A stretch of 5,774 nt of DNA, taken from the NCBI GenBank assembly GCA_905479905.1, contig CAJQOK010000054.1:1-5774 (forward strand), in the 5' to 3' direction. Position numbers and translations under genes: made by a program. The notes beneath the pieces are model-generated. The model ran no database searches. It was not told the DNA's origin and saw nothing but the letters and a program-made list of their open reading frames with translations. Shown one piece after another: positions 1-5,490 of the stretch; positions within the stretch are counted from its first letter, which is position 1; the number at the start of each line of letters is the position of its first letter. This DNA is from an uncultured Aliterella sp. GTDB lineage: Bacteria > Cyanobacteriota > Cyanobacteriia > Cyanobacteriales > Chroococcidiopsidaceae.

Positions 1-960
1 GCCTACGCAGCGCTAACTGACCAAACCTCTGGCGAACTTTCTGGAGTAGGAATTCGCTTAGAGCTAAACGAAAAAACTAATAAGCTTACAGTAGTAGAAG
101 CGATCGCATCTTCCCCAGCACTCAAAGCAGGCATTAAGTCCGGCGATGAGATTTTAGCTATTAATGGCAAACCAACTAAAGGGTTAGATGTTCAAGCAGC
201 TTCTAGTCTAATTCGCGGTAAAGCTGGGACGCTAATTACTCTAAAAATTGGTCGTGGACGAACAGCTTTTGATCTCAAGCTGACACGCGCCACTATTGAA
301 GTCCCTACAGTGCGTTATACCCTCAAGCAAGAAGGTAAGCGGAAAGTAGGTTATATCAGTTTAAGAGAGTTTAGCTCTCACGCTGCCGAGCAAATGCAAC
401 GAGCGATTAAAGAGTTGGATAGTCAGCAAGTTGATGCTTACGTTTTAGATTTGCGTGGCAATCCCGGCGGCTTACTCAATTCAAGTATCGAAATTGCCCG
501 GATGTGGCTAGATAGCGGGGCAATTGTCCGTACTGTAGATCGTGATGGTGGCAGCGAACAACCCTCAGCAAATCGTACATCTTTAACTAAGTTGCCTTTA
601 GCAGTATTAGTAGATGGCAATTCTGCAAGTGCTAGTGAGATTTTGGCAGGAGCGTTGCAAGACAACAATCGCGCAATTATTGTCGGTAGTCAAACTTTTG
701 GTAAAGCCTTAGTTCAATCGGTACATTCGCTTTCTGATGGATCGGGTATAGCTGTAACGATCGCTCACTACTATACTCCTAAAGGTACAGATATCAGCCA
801 TAAGGGAATTACCCCAAATATCAAAATTGACCTTACTGAAGCTCAAGCCCAAACTTTAGGCACTAATCCTACTTTAATAGGAACTAAAAACGATCCTCAA
901 TATACAAGAGCGATCGCAATTCTAGCTAATAATTCTGTAGCCCAATCGCCGCAGAAGTAA
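1..960 (+). CDS. C-terminal processing protease (S41 family, Ctp/Prc type), 5'-truncated by window edge
   Basis: Periplasmic or lumenal serine endoprotease that trims C-termini of exported proteins; cyanobacteria carry several paralogues (CtpA matures the D1 protein of photosystem II; CtpB and CtpC have other targets). The reading frame is open from base 1 to the TAA at 958-960, giving 319 residues; the signal peptide and N-terminal part are outside the window. Visible order: a SGELSGVGIRLEL segment opening a PDZ domain (about residues 14-100 of the fragment, ending near TLKIGRG), then the protease core with the LDLRGNPGGLL motif. The catalytic residues are intact: Ser210 (codon 628-630, in NSASASEILAGAL), Asp221 and Lys235 (codon 703-705, in TFGKALVQS). 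The Ser-Lys spacing of 25 and Asp-Lys spacing of 14 match E. coli Prc S430/D441/K455. A GTG at 310 lies between the PDZ domain and the core and is not the start. Family assignment is very secure; which paralogue it is cannot be settled here. Confidence 0.96.
   Translation, partial: AYAALTDQTSGELSGVGIRLELNEKTNKLTVVEAIASSPALKAGIKSGDEILAINGKPTKGLDVQAASSLIRGKAGTLITLKIGRGRTAFDLKLTRATIEVPTVRYTLKQEGKRKVGYISLREFSSHAAEQMQRAIKELDSQQVDAYVLDLRGNPGGLLNSSIEIARMWLDSGAIVRTVDRDGGSEQPSANRTSLTKLPLAVLVDGNSASASEILAGALQDNNRAIIVGSQTFGKALVQSVHSLSDGSGIAVTIAHYYTPKGTDISHKGITPNIKIDLTEAQAQTLGTNPTLIGTKNDPQYTRAIAILANNSVAQSPQK
100..107. repeat. HIP1 octamer GCGATCGC (one of five)
   Basis: This is the highly iterated palindrome typical of many cyanobacterial genomes. 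Other exact copies are at 910-917, 2124-2131, 3027-3034 and 4307-4314. Four are inside intact genes (two in the protease, one in the kinase, one in the dehydrogenase) and one is inside the gene remnant at 2907-3167. The density, about one per 1.2 kb, is strong evidence for cyanobacterial origin. Confidence 0.9.
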
Positions 961-970
961 TCATACAGGT

Positions 971-1001
971 GTAGAGACGTTGCAATGCAACGTCTCTTGC
1001 C
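971..1001. repeat. Dispersed palindromic repeat, copy 1 (GTAGAGACGTT family)
   Basis: A 12-bp perfect inverted repeat, AGAGACGTTGCA (973-984) and its complement (986-997), surrounds a single central A. The unit including flanks starts GTAGAGACGTT and ends AACGTCTCTTGCC. The same outer sequences recur at 2439-2468 with a different centre. It fills most of the 43-bp gap between the convergent protease and kinase genes. A run of six T (1007-1012) follows on the plus strand, so it could also act as a weak Rho-independent terminator for the protease, but the T run starts about 10 nt after the stem and already lies inside the kinase gene, so this is inference. Confidence 0.85.
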
Positions 1002-1003
1002 TA

Positions 1004-2341
1004 CTATTTTTTACCCGTTAACCGATGGTAAATTGTCACCAAAGCATCAGTATCGCCCACGTTTCCCGGAAATAATACTACAGGTAAATTAGGAAACTGG
1101 GGATGATTGTCAGGAGTAACTACCATTGAGCAGCCAGCTAAAATTTGACCTAATAATCGTGCGGAAGTTAGCGCTAAACCCGTACTCAAGACATCATTAG
1201 AAGTAATACCGCCTTTACTAACCAAAAAGCCAATATCAGTAGGCAAACCGCGCACAATATCCATAAGCAAAGCAGAAACATCAGCGCCAAACTGTAGGCG
1301 CGCCTGTACGTCAGCAAAGGCTAATTCTTGACGACTGGTATAAACTACCGGAGTTTTATTTTCTGCGTGTACGGTTTGGATTTGGTTTAAAGTTTGAGTA
1401 AGTAAGGAATGCGCTGCTGAATTATCGAGCAATTGAGCAACATCTATTTCAATGCCAACTATGCCAGTTTCTTTAAGCAATGCTTGTAACTGCTCGGTAG
1501 TTTTTTGGACGTGAGAGCCGACTATAAACGCCCCTGGCTTACCATCTCGCACATACTGATACATTTCCTCGGCGGGTACGCTTTGAGGCTGTAAATCCGC
1601 TAAAGCCGTTAAAATACTAGCAGCACTGCGAAACAAAAAGCGTTTACCATTACTTGCGGCGGCGAGGACTTCTTTAGCAAAAACATTAAGATCCGCTTGT
1701 ACTTCGCCATCGACAACAACACACTTATTATCTGTAAGCTTTAGCAATCGATCTAAAGTGGATATTTTACCTGTAATATCAAAACCTGTACGAATATCTG
1801 CAAGTAAAAACCGTTCTACTGTATTAGCTAGAATGCGCCCTTGAGTTTTTTCGGCGACGTAATCGGGTAAATAACTATAACTGTAACTAAATACTGAATC
1901 ACGGGCAAACTCGGTCTCATGGACGGGTATGGGTACGTTATCAACAATTAGATAATGGACGCTATCAAGAGTAATTCGTCCGCCTTCAAAGAAAGCTGGG
2001 ACAAGGAAATGAGCGTCCACGCCTCCCAATTCTTCAGCAATAACATCGGTTTCAATCGGGTAGTGTCCGCGCAAAGTAGAATCAGAGCGACTGACAATTA
2101 GATAATCTTGGATATTTAGTGATGCGATCGCACTTTTTAAATTTTGGCAAACTTCTCTAGTAACTTTTGCGGCTTCCTCTGGGGGAAGACTGCGCGTATT
2201 AGTTAAAATAAAGAATATTGGCGACTCGTCAGTTAGTCCTAAGCGCAGCGTATCGATATCCCAAACCGTTAGTAGCAAGCAACTGTGGACTGTCTGCGAA
2301 CCTGTAGGATCGTCATCAAGCACAATAATCTTTGGTTTCAT
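1004..2341 (-). CDS. Four-carbon acid sugar kinase family protein (DUF1537, OtnK/DtnK-like)
   Basis: ATP-dependent kinase of the family that phosphorylates four-carbon acid sugars such as erythronate, threonate or 3-oxo-tetronate in bacterial catabolic clusters; the substrate in cyanobacteria is not evident. The product is 445 residues, the family's usual size. N-terminal substrate-binding domain: LDDDPTGSQTVH near residue 8-19, SRSDSTLRGHYP at 84-95 (the conserved DSTLRG motif), and PAFFEGGR at 115-122. C-terminal nucleotide-binding domain: AFIVGSHVQKT at 271-281, VSKGGITSNDV at 374-384, and FPGNVGDTDAL at 424-434. I chose ATG 2339-2341 because MKPKIIVLDDDPTG matches family N-termini and AGGA (2350-2353) sits 8 nt upstream. 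The frame stays open to 2470, but that extension is translated palindromic repeat and spacer. No dehydrogenase, isomerase, aldolase or DeoR-type regulator typical of tetronate clusters is nearby, so it looks like an orphan. Family secure, substrate unknown. Confidence 0.92.
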   Translation of the reverse strand: MKPKIIVLDDDPTGSQTVHSCLLLTVWDIDTLRLGLTDESPIFFILTNTRSLPPEEAAKVTREVCQNLKSAIASLNIQDYLIVSRSDSTLRGHYPIETDVIAEELGGVDAHFLVPAFFEGGRITLDSVHYLIVDNVPIPVHETEFARDSVFSYSYSYLPDYVAEKTQGRILANTVERFLLADIRTGFDITGKISTLDRLLKLTDNKCVVVDGEVQADLNVFAKEVLAAASNGKRFLFRSAASILTALADLQPQSVPAEEMYQYVRDGKPGAFIVGSHVQKTTEQLQALLKETGIVGIEIDVAQLLDNSAAHSLLTQTLNQIQTVHAENKTPVVYTSRQELAFADVQARLQFGADVSALLMDIVRGLPTDIGFLVSKGGITSNDVLSTGLALTSARLLGQILAGCSMVVTPDNHPQFPNLPVVLFPGNVGDTDALVTIYHRLTGKK

Positions 2342-2370
2342 ATTAAAATTCCTACTCCATACACTAATTA

Positions 2371-2394
2371 GTACAGGCATCTCGCCCTGGCTAC
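2371..2394. repeat. Imperfect hairpin in the kinase 5' region, possible dispersed repeat
   Basis: GTACAGG (2371-2377) pairs with CCTG (2386-2389) and TAC (2392-2394), leaving a 2-nt bulge and the loop CATCTCGC. It lies about 30 nt upstream of the kinase start and would be in its transcript leader. The GCATCT/GCC core resembles short hairpin repeats common between cyanobacterial genes, but only one copy is seen here, so repeat status is inferred. Confidence 0.4.
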
Positions 2395-2438
2395 AAGAAG
2401 TTGATTTATAGTTGGTAGGTTTATACTTTAATACGCTG

Positions 2439-2468
2439 GTAGAGACGTTTAGCCAAACGTCTCTTGCC
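2439..2468. repeat. Dispersed palindromic repeat, copy 2 (GTAGAGACGTT family)
   Basis: AGAGACGTTT (2441-2450) pairs perfectly with AAACGTCTCT (2455-2464) across a 4-nt loop, AGCC. The outer 11 nt (GTAGAGACGTT) and 13 nt (AACGTCTCTTGCC) are identical to copy 1 at 971-1001 and in the same orientation. The centre differs in sequence but stays paired. It lies 11 nt beyond the stop codon of the small exported-protein gene (2480-2821) and about 100 nt upstream of the kinase start. Confidence 0.85.
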
Positions 2469-2479
2469 ATAAATTGTTT

Positions 2480-2821
2480 TTACTTACCTGTTACTTTTTC
2501 TAATAAGTCTTTGCCTTGCTCTACTAAACTCTTTTCCGAATCAGTAGCTTGGGAAGCCTTGACACTTTCGATATTAGCTTTATCTTCGGGTTTAAAAATT
2601 TGCTTTGCACTCGTTGATGCTTGCTTTTCTTCTTCTAAAATTCCTGCACCTTCTCTATATTGATAAGCACGGTCAATTTTATCTTGACTTGTCAGTTTGT
2701 CTCTAGATGCAGTTATGGCGTAGCTAGGAGCTACAAATATATTTAAACTTGAAAAAACAATTAATAACATCAACCCCAAAACGACAGCTTTTTGAGTTAG
2801 TGCTTTTAATAACCTTTGCAT
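2480..2821 (-). CDS. Small exported protein of unknown function
   Basis: Function not recognised. The predicted product has 113 residues. The N-terminus is a classical signal peptide: basic residues at K6 and K11, a hydrophobic stretch from about 12 to 29, and a likely signal peptidase I site after SYA (residues 33-35). The mature part, about 78 residues, is hydrophilic, highly charged, lacks cysteine and tryptophan, and looks largely helical or disordered (LEEEKQAST near 62, a Lys/Glu-rich C-terminus ending EKVTGK). It would end up in the periplasm or thylakoid lumen. I chose ATG 2819-2821 because AAGGA (2829-2833) sits 7 nt upstream and the signal peptide begins there; the frame is open up to 2902, but the added residues would put a charged stretch before the signal peptide. 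It lies upstream of the kinase gene on the same strand with a 138-bp gap holding two hairpins, so co-transcription is possible but not indicated. Confidence 0.75.
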   Translation of the reverse strand: MQRLLKALTQKAVVLGLMLLIVFSSLNIFVAPSYAITASRDKLTSQDKIDRAYQYREGAGILEEEKQASTSAKQIFKPEDKANIESVKASQATDSEKSLVEQGKDLLEKVTGK

Positions 2822-2906
2822 AGAACGATCCTTTTCTACCAGTAACAGACGCATCCTACTTTTACGGCTCAACCCGTGCCTTCTGCCGCAGGATATATTC
2901 ACAGCT

Positions 2907-3167
2907 TTATTGCAACCATTCTTGATGAATAGTTAAGCCACGACTGGCTATTTGCTCAAATAAATCTGTTGGTAAGGTTTGTACCGCCCATACACCAGGC
3001 TTTTTAAGTTCGTCAGCAATAATTGAGCGATCGCACCCGTACCCTTTGCTGCATTATTGTGTACTACTGTCGCACAGTACCCGACTTGCCTTTCCTTGCG
3101 CCCGGTGTGCGATAGCCGTCTCAAGCGCAAGGGTTAGGGCTTCGCCTTTGTAACTTCCTACAGCTAT
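2907..3167 (-). pseudogene. Decayed 3' remnant of a lost gene (possibly saccharopine dehydrogenase family)
   Basis: No single frame is open, yet the minus strand carries protein-like sequence in three consecutive pieces. Piece 1 (about 3152-3080) reads YKGEALTLALETAIAHRAQG. Piece 2, shifted by one frame (about 3085-3025), reads GYCATVVHNNAAKGTGAIA. Piece 3, back in the first frame (3023 to the TAA at 2907-2909), reads IIADELKKPGVWAVQTLP and continues to a C-terminus GLTIHQEWLQ. Pieces 1 and 3 share a frame; between them that frame hits TAA at 3054-3056. This pattern fits a gene 3' end with two single-base indels and with the 5' part lost; the upstream frame is closed by TAA at 3168-3170. The PGVWAVQTLPTDLF segment recalls the C-termini of cyanobacterial saccharopine dehydrogenase family proteins, from memory and unverified. 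Coding ancestry is fairly likely; the family is tentative. Confidence 0.55.
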
Positions 3168-3171
3168 TTAC

Positions 3172-3189
3172 TAACCTAGAGATAGGTTA
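3172..3189 (+). promoter_or_regulatory. Small inverted repeat just upstream of the lipoprotein dehydrogenase
   Basis: TAACCTA (3172-3178) and TAGGTTA (3183-3189) form a perfect 7-bp inverted repeat around GAGA, ending 15 nt before the ATG at 3205. It could be an operator or a leader hairpin. No clear -35/-10 pair and no good Shine-Dalgarno is visible here; the AGG in the right arm is too far from the start to be convincing. Confidence 0.35.
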
Positions 3190-3204
3190 ATTTAATTTAC
3201 TAAT

Positions 3205-4521
3205 ATGAATCTCCGCCTATTACTACTACTGTTACTCATCCCCACCACCGCCGCTTGCAATTCTACTGATGCTAAAGAACCTGATCCCAACACTTCAACC
3301 CCCATAGCTGCAACCCCCAATCAATCTAAAAAGGTAATAAAAACTCAAACTTTATCCCCCGCACCTATTCGTATAAGTGTTGCTAGTTTACCTAAACCCT
3401 TTGCCACCGATAGCGCCTCCAAGTCTCCTAACGTTATCCCCATCCCGCAAAATCCAACTCTGCAAGTTCCCCAAGGCTTCACAGTTAGTGTATTTGCCGA
3501 AAACCTCGATCGCCCCCGATGGCTGGCTTTAACGCCTAGTGGCGAAGTTTTAGTAACAGAAACTAGGCAAAACCGCATTCGGTTACTGAGCGATACTAAT
3601 GGCGATGGGGTCGCCGATACTAATAAAACCTTTGCTACGGCTCAAAATGGAGTAAACATACCCTTTGGAATGACTTTCGCGGCTAATTCTTTCTTTTTGG
3701 GCAATACTGACGCTGTATTGCGCTTTCCCTACAAGCAAGGACAACAACAAATTAGCGGTAATGGTCAAAAAATTACCGATCTTCCTGGTGGCGGCTACAA
3801 CCAACACTGGACGCGCAATGTAGTAGCAGACCCCAGTGGCAAAAAGTTGTACGTCTCTATTGGTTCTGAGTCGAATGCTGAGGAGGAACCTTTACCCCGC
3901 GCTTCTGTACAGGTAATGAACTTAGATGGTTCAAATCGTCAAACCTTTGCTTCGGGTTTACGCAATCCCATCGGTTTAGACTTTCACCCCCAAACCGGGG
4001 AACTGTACGTCACTGTCAATGAACGGGATGGCCTGGGCGATGATTTAGTCCCCGACTACTTTACACGCCTGCAACAGGAGCAGTTTTACGGCTGGCCCTA
4101 TGCTTACCTTACTCCTAATAATCTCGATCCTCGGCAAGTAGTTAATGGCGTGAGCAAGCGCCCCGATTTAGCGCGTAGTACCAAAACCCCAGACGTGCTA
4201 TTTCAGGCTCATTCTGCCGCTTTAGGGATGCAATTTTACGATCGCCAAACTTTTCCGCAAAAATACCGTAATGGAGCCTTTGCAGCCTTTCGCGGCTCTT
4301 GGAATCGCGATCGCGCTACAGGTTACAAAGTTGTGTTTGTTCCCTTTAATAATGGGCGACCTCAAGGTTACTATGAAGACTTTTTAACCGGATTTTTGCT
4401 CGATCCTTCGCAACCTACTACTTGGGGGCGACCAGTGGGTTTATTGGTGTTGCCTGATGGTAGTTTATTAGTTACCGAAGAAGCCAACGGTCGGATTTAC
4501 CGCATTCAGTATGGTGCTTAG
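3205..4521 (+). CDS. PQQ-dependent sugar dehydrogenase-like lipoprotein (soluble GDH / L-sorbosone dehydrogenase type)
   Basis: Predicted six-bladed beta-propeller quinoprotein that would oxidise a sugar or sugar-like substrate in the periplasm; the substrate is unknown. The product has 438 residues. The N-terminus is a lipoprotein signal with poly-Leu (5-11) and lipobox TAAC, so Cys18 would be lipidated. A Pro/Ser/Thr-rich linker runs from about 19 to 85, and the propeller from about 86 (VPQGFTVSVFAENLDRPRWL) to the end. Family motifs: an EF-hand-like DTNGDGVAD at 130-138; HWTRNVVADPSGKKLYVSIG at 201-220, whose His201 matches the conserved active-site His; SGLRNPIGLDFHP at 250-262; NERDGLGDDLVPDY at 272-285; GSWNR at 364-368; and GRPVGLLVLPDGSLLVTEE at 408-426. 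The ATG at 3205 opens directly into the signal peptide, which supports it despite a poor ribosome-binding site. PQQ use is a family property, not visible here. It stands alone in its transcription unit. Confidence 0.9.
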   Translation: MNLRLLLLLLLIPTTAACNSTDAKEPDPNTSTPIAATPNQSKKVIKTQTLSPAPIRISVASLPKPFATDSASKSPNVIPIPQNPTLQVPQGFTVSVFAENLDRPRWLALTPSGEVLVTETRQNRIRLLSDTNGDGVADTNKTFATAQNGVNIPFGMTFAANSFFLGNTDAVLRFPYKQGQQQISGNGQKITDLPGGGYNQHWTRNVVADPSGKKLYVSIGSESNAEEEPLPRASVQVMNLDGSNRQTFASGLRNPIGLDFHPQTGELYVTVNERDGLGDDLVPDYFTRLQQEQFYGWPYAYLTPNNLDPRQVVNGVSKRPDLARSTKTPDVLFQAHSAALGMQFYDRQTFPQKYRNGAFAAFRGSWNRDRATGYKVVFVPFNNGRPQGYYEDFLTGFLLDPSQPTTWGRPVGLLVLPDGSLLVTEEANGRIYRIQYGA

Positions 4522-4618
4522 AATCTAGATGCCCTGATGGCAAGAAGTAGCAACTACCTTACCGCCGCTACCCAGCTAAAAACCTTAGATAACTACAAAT
4601 TAAGGCATTGCTGAAAGT

Positions 4619-4735
4619 ATGATGATTTTTCTTCTGCAATTTTGTCTCCTCCTCCTTCATACCGCATTGGGAATTACCCATTACCCATTACCAATTACCC
4701 ATTACCCATTACCCATTACCCATTACCCAAATTAA
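4619..4735 (+). other. 38-codon open frame across the heptamer array (uORF candidate, probably not a gene)
   Basis: ATG 4619-4621 opens a 38-codon frame that starts hydrophobic (MMIFLLQFCLLLL), then runs through the 7-bp repeats as iterated THYPLPI, and stops at TAA 4733-4735, only 2 nt before the ATG of the Trp-rich protein gene. There is no convincing Shine-Dalgarno. It is listed because its stop could couple translation to the next start, which has no Shine-Dalgarno of its own. Chance is the simpler explanation. Confidence 0.2.
4673..4728. repeat. Short tandem heptamer array, 8 x ATTACCC
   Basis: Eight consecutive 7-bp units: seven are ATTACCC and the third (4687-4693) is ATTACCA. This is the class of short tandemly repeated heptamers found between genes in many, notably heterocyst-forming, cyanobacteria. 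The array ends 9 nt before the ATG at 4738, so it occupies the place where a ribosome-binding site would be. Confidence 0.93.
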
Positions 4736-4737
4736 TT

Positions 4738-4992
4738 ATGCATAAAAAACAAAAATTTCCCTATTTAGTTGGCTCAAAATGGACAGCACAGCAAAAAATA
4801 GATGGCTGGCGACACTTTCAAGTTGTCAACCGCAAAAATCAAGGCAAATGGGTTTTTGCCGAAATGGTAGCAGCTTGCGATCCTCTTGTACGTTTTTGGG
4901 TCAATGCTAAATTGCTTAAAAATACTTCTCAATGGCAATCTGGTTGGCAGTCTCTACAAGAAATAGCAGAAGTTGAAGGTCATGTTTCCTAG
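4738..4992 (+). CDS. TIGR02450 family Trp-rich small protein
   Basis: Conserved small protein of unknown function, probably cytosolic since no signal peptide or membrane segment is visible. The product has 84 residues with six tryptophans (15, 24, 38, 54, 66, 70). The family pattern is clear: SKWTA at 13-17, GWRHFQVVNR at 23-32, a central VFAEMVAACDP, RFWVNAKLL at 52-60, and a closing W-x(3)-W with SLQE. I chose ATG 4738-4740 because the family begins a few residues before the FPYLVGSKWTA segment. The frame is open further upstream to a TTG at 4642, but that extension only translates the heptamer repeats (NYPLPIT iterated). No Shine-Dalgarno precedes the chosen start; the bases between array and ATG are AT-only. 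It lies between the dehydrogenase and chlL, same strand, with gaps of 216 and 509 bp, so it is probably its own transcription unit. Confidence 0.88.
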   Translation: MHKKQKFPYLVGSKWTAQQKIDGWRHFQVVNRKNQGKWVFAEMVAACDPLVRFWVNAKLLKNTSQWQSGWQSLQEIAEVEGHVS

Positions 4993-5092
4993 AAATACAG
5001 CTATTTAGGCAAAATTTATTATTTTTAACATAAGTAGCCAAGTTCCCCTCGATCTTGTCCTCTAAGTAGCTGCAAACTCTAGTCAAAACTAT

Positions 5093-5135
5093 CTATTGTC
5101 CCAGCAAATACCGCATGAGCGGCTGTTTACAATAG
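5093..5135 (+). other. Nested inverted repeat, possible RNA hairpin
   Basis: The outer arms CTATTGT (5093-5099) and ACAATAG (5129-5135) are perfectly complementary. Inside them CCGC (5111-5114) pairs with GCGG (5119-5122) around the tetraloop ATGA, with internal loops between. No T run follows, so it is not a standard terminator. It could be a structured non-coding RNA or a binding site. Confidence 0.3.
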
Positions 5136-5286
5136 CTTGGGCTTCAGGTAACTAGGTCGTGTTGAGTTTAAGCGCGATTGTTTAGCTCTCTTTCTTTGCG
5201 GCTTCCAGGGCTTATCTATTTTTGTTTTTTGTTACTTATTTTATAAAATGCAGTCATTAAAATTGTATTTGCGTCTTTTTTGAGGG

Positions 5287-5316
5287 TTGACAGAGTTTCT
5301 TGAGCTTTTTTATTTT
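5287..5316 (+). promoter_or_regulatory. Candidate sigma-70 type promoter for chlL
   Basis: A perfect -35 consensus TTGACA (5287-5292) is followed after 18 bp by TATTTT (5311-5316), 4 of 6 to TATAAT. This would give a chlL leader of roughly 180 nt. An alternative -10-like TATACT at 5357-5362 lacks a good -35 box. No clear NtcA site (GTA-N8-TAC) was seen. Confidence 0.45.
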
Positions 5317-5412
5317 AATTAGCTCTTAAATAAAGCTTTTAAATTTGGTTTAAGCTTATACTTATGTTTCAACCCCCTTTCTTTTGCGCCAGAGTTGAAC
5401 AATAATTCAATC

Positions 5413-5437
5413 AAAGACCAAAAACATAAAAGACCAA
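5413..5437 (+). repeat. 9-bp direct repeat in the chlL leader
   Basis: AAAGACCAA occurs at 5413-5421 and again at 5429-5437, a 16-bp period. It lies between the candidate promoter and the chlL start, so it could be a pair of regulator half-sites or a paired RNA-level element. Short length makes chance possible. Confidence 0.35.
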
Positions 5438-5485
5438 CGCGCTAGTAGATAGATTTTTACAACTAGCACTTCGATAAACAACGAT

Positions 5486-5490
5486 AGGAG
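5486..5490 (+). promoter_or_regulatory. chlL ribosome-binding site (AGGAG)
   Basis: AGGAG lies 11 nt upstream of the GTG at 5502. With the in-frame TAA immediately before that GTG (5499-5501), it fixes GTG as the start. Confidence 0.8.

Noticed and set aside
438..668. Minus-strand open frame of 76 codons
   Set aside because: It lies antisense within the protease catalytic region, with no family resemblance and no ribosome-binding site.
310..960. Separate gene starting at GTG 310
   Set aside because: The same frame is open from base 1 and encodes a PDZ domain contiguous with the protease core, so 310 is an internal valine.
2412..2663. Plus-strand open frame of 83 codons
   Set aside because: It runs through the palindrome and antisense to the small exported-protein gene, and has no recognisable product.
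2948..3130. Minus-strand 60-codon frame as an intact small gene
   Set aside because: Only its middle part looks protein-like and it is continued by better sequence in another frame; it is treated as part of the gene remnant.
3345..3807. Two minus-strand frames (3345-3578 and 3583-3807)
   Set aside because: Both are antisense to the dehydrogenase propeller, whose plus-strand motifs are unmistakable.
4522..4560. Terminator after the dehydrogenase gene (TGCC...GGCA)
   Set aside because: It has a 4-bp stem with no following T run.
4673..4728. CRISPR array
   Set aside because: The units are 7 bp and directly abutting, with no unique spacers; it is a simple tandem repeat.
4993..5027. Terminator after the Trp-rich protein gene (AAATA-CAGC-TATTT hairpin followed by AT-rich sequence)
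   Set aside because: The stem is only 5 bp with no G-C pairs and the T run is distant, too weak to call.
5364..5405. 13-residue leader peptide in the chlL leader
   Set aside because: It has no ribosome-binding site, no run of regulatory codons and no attenuator-like structure tied to it.
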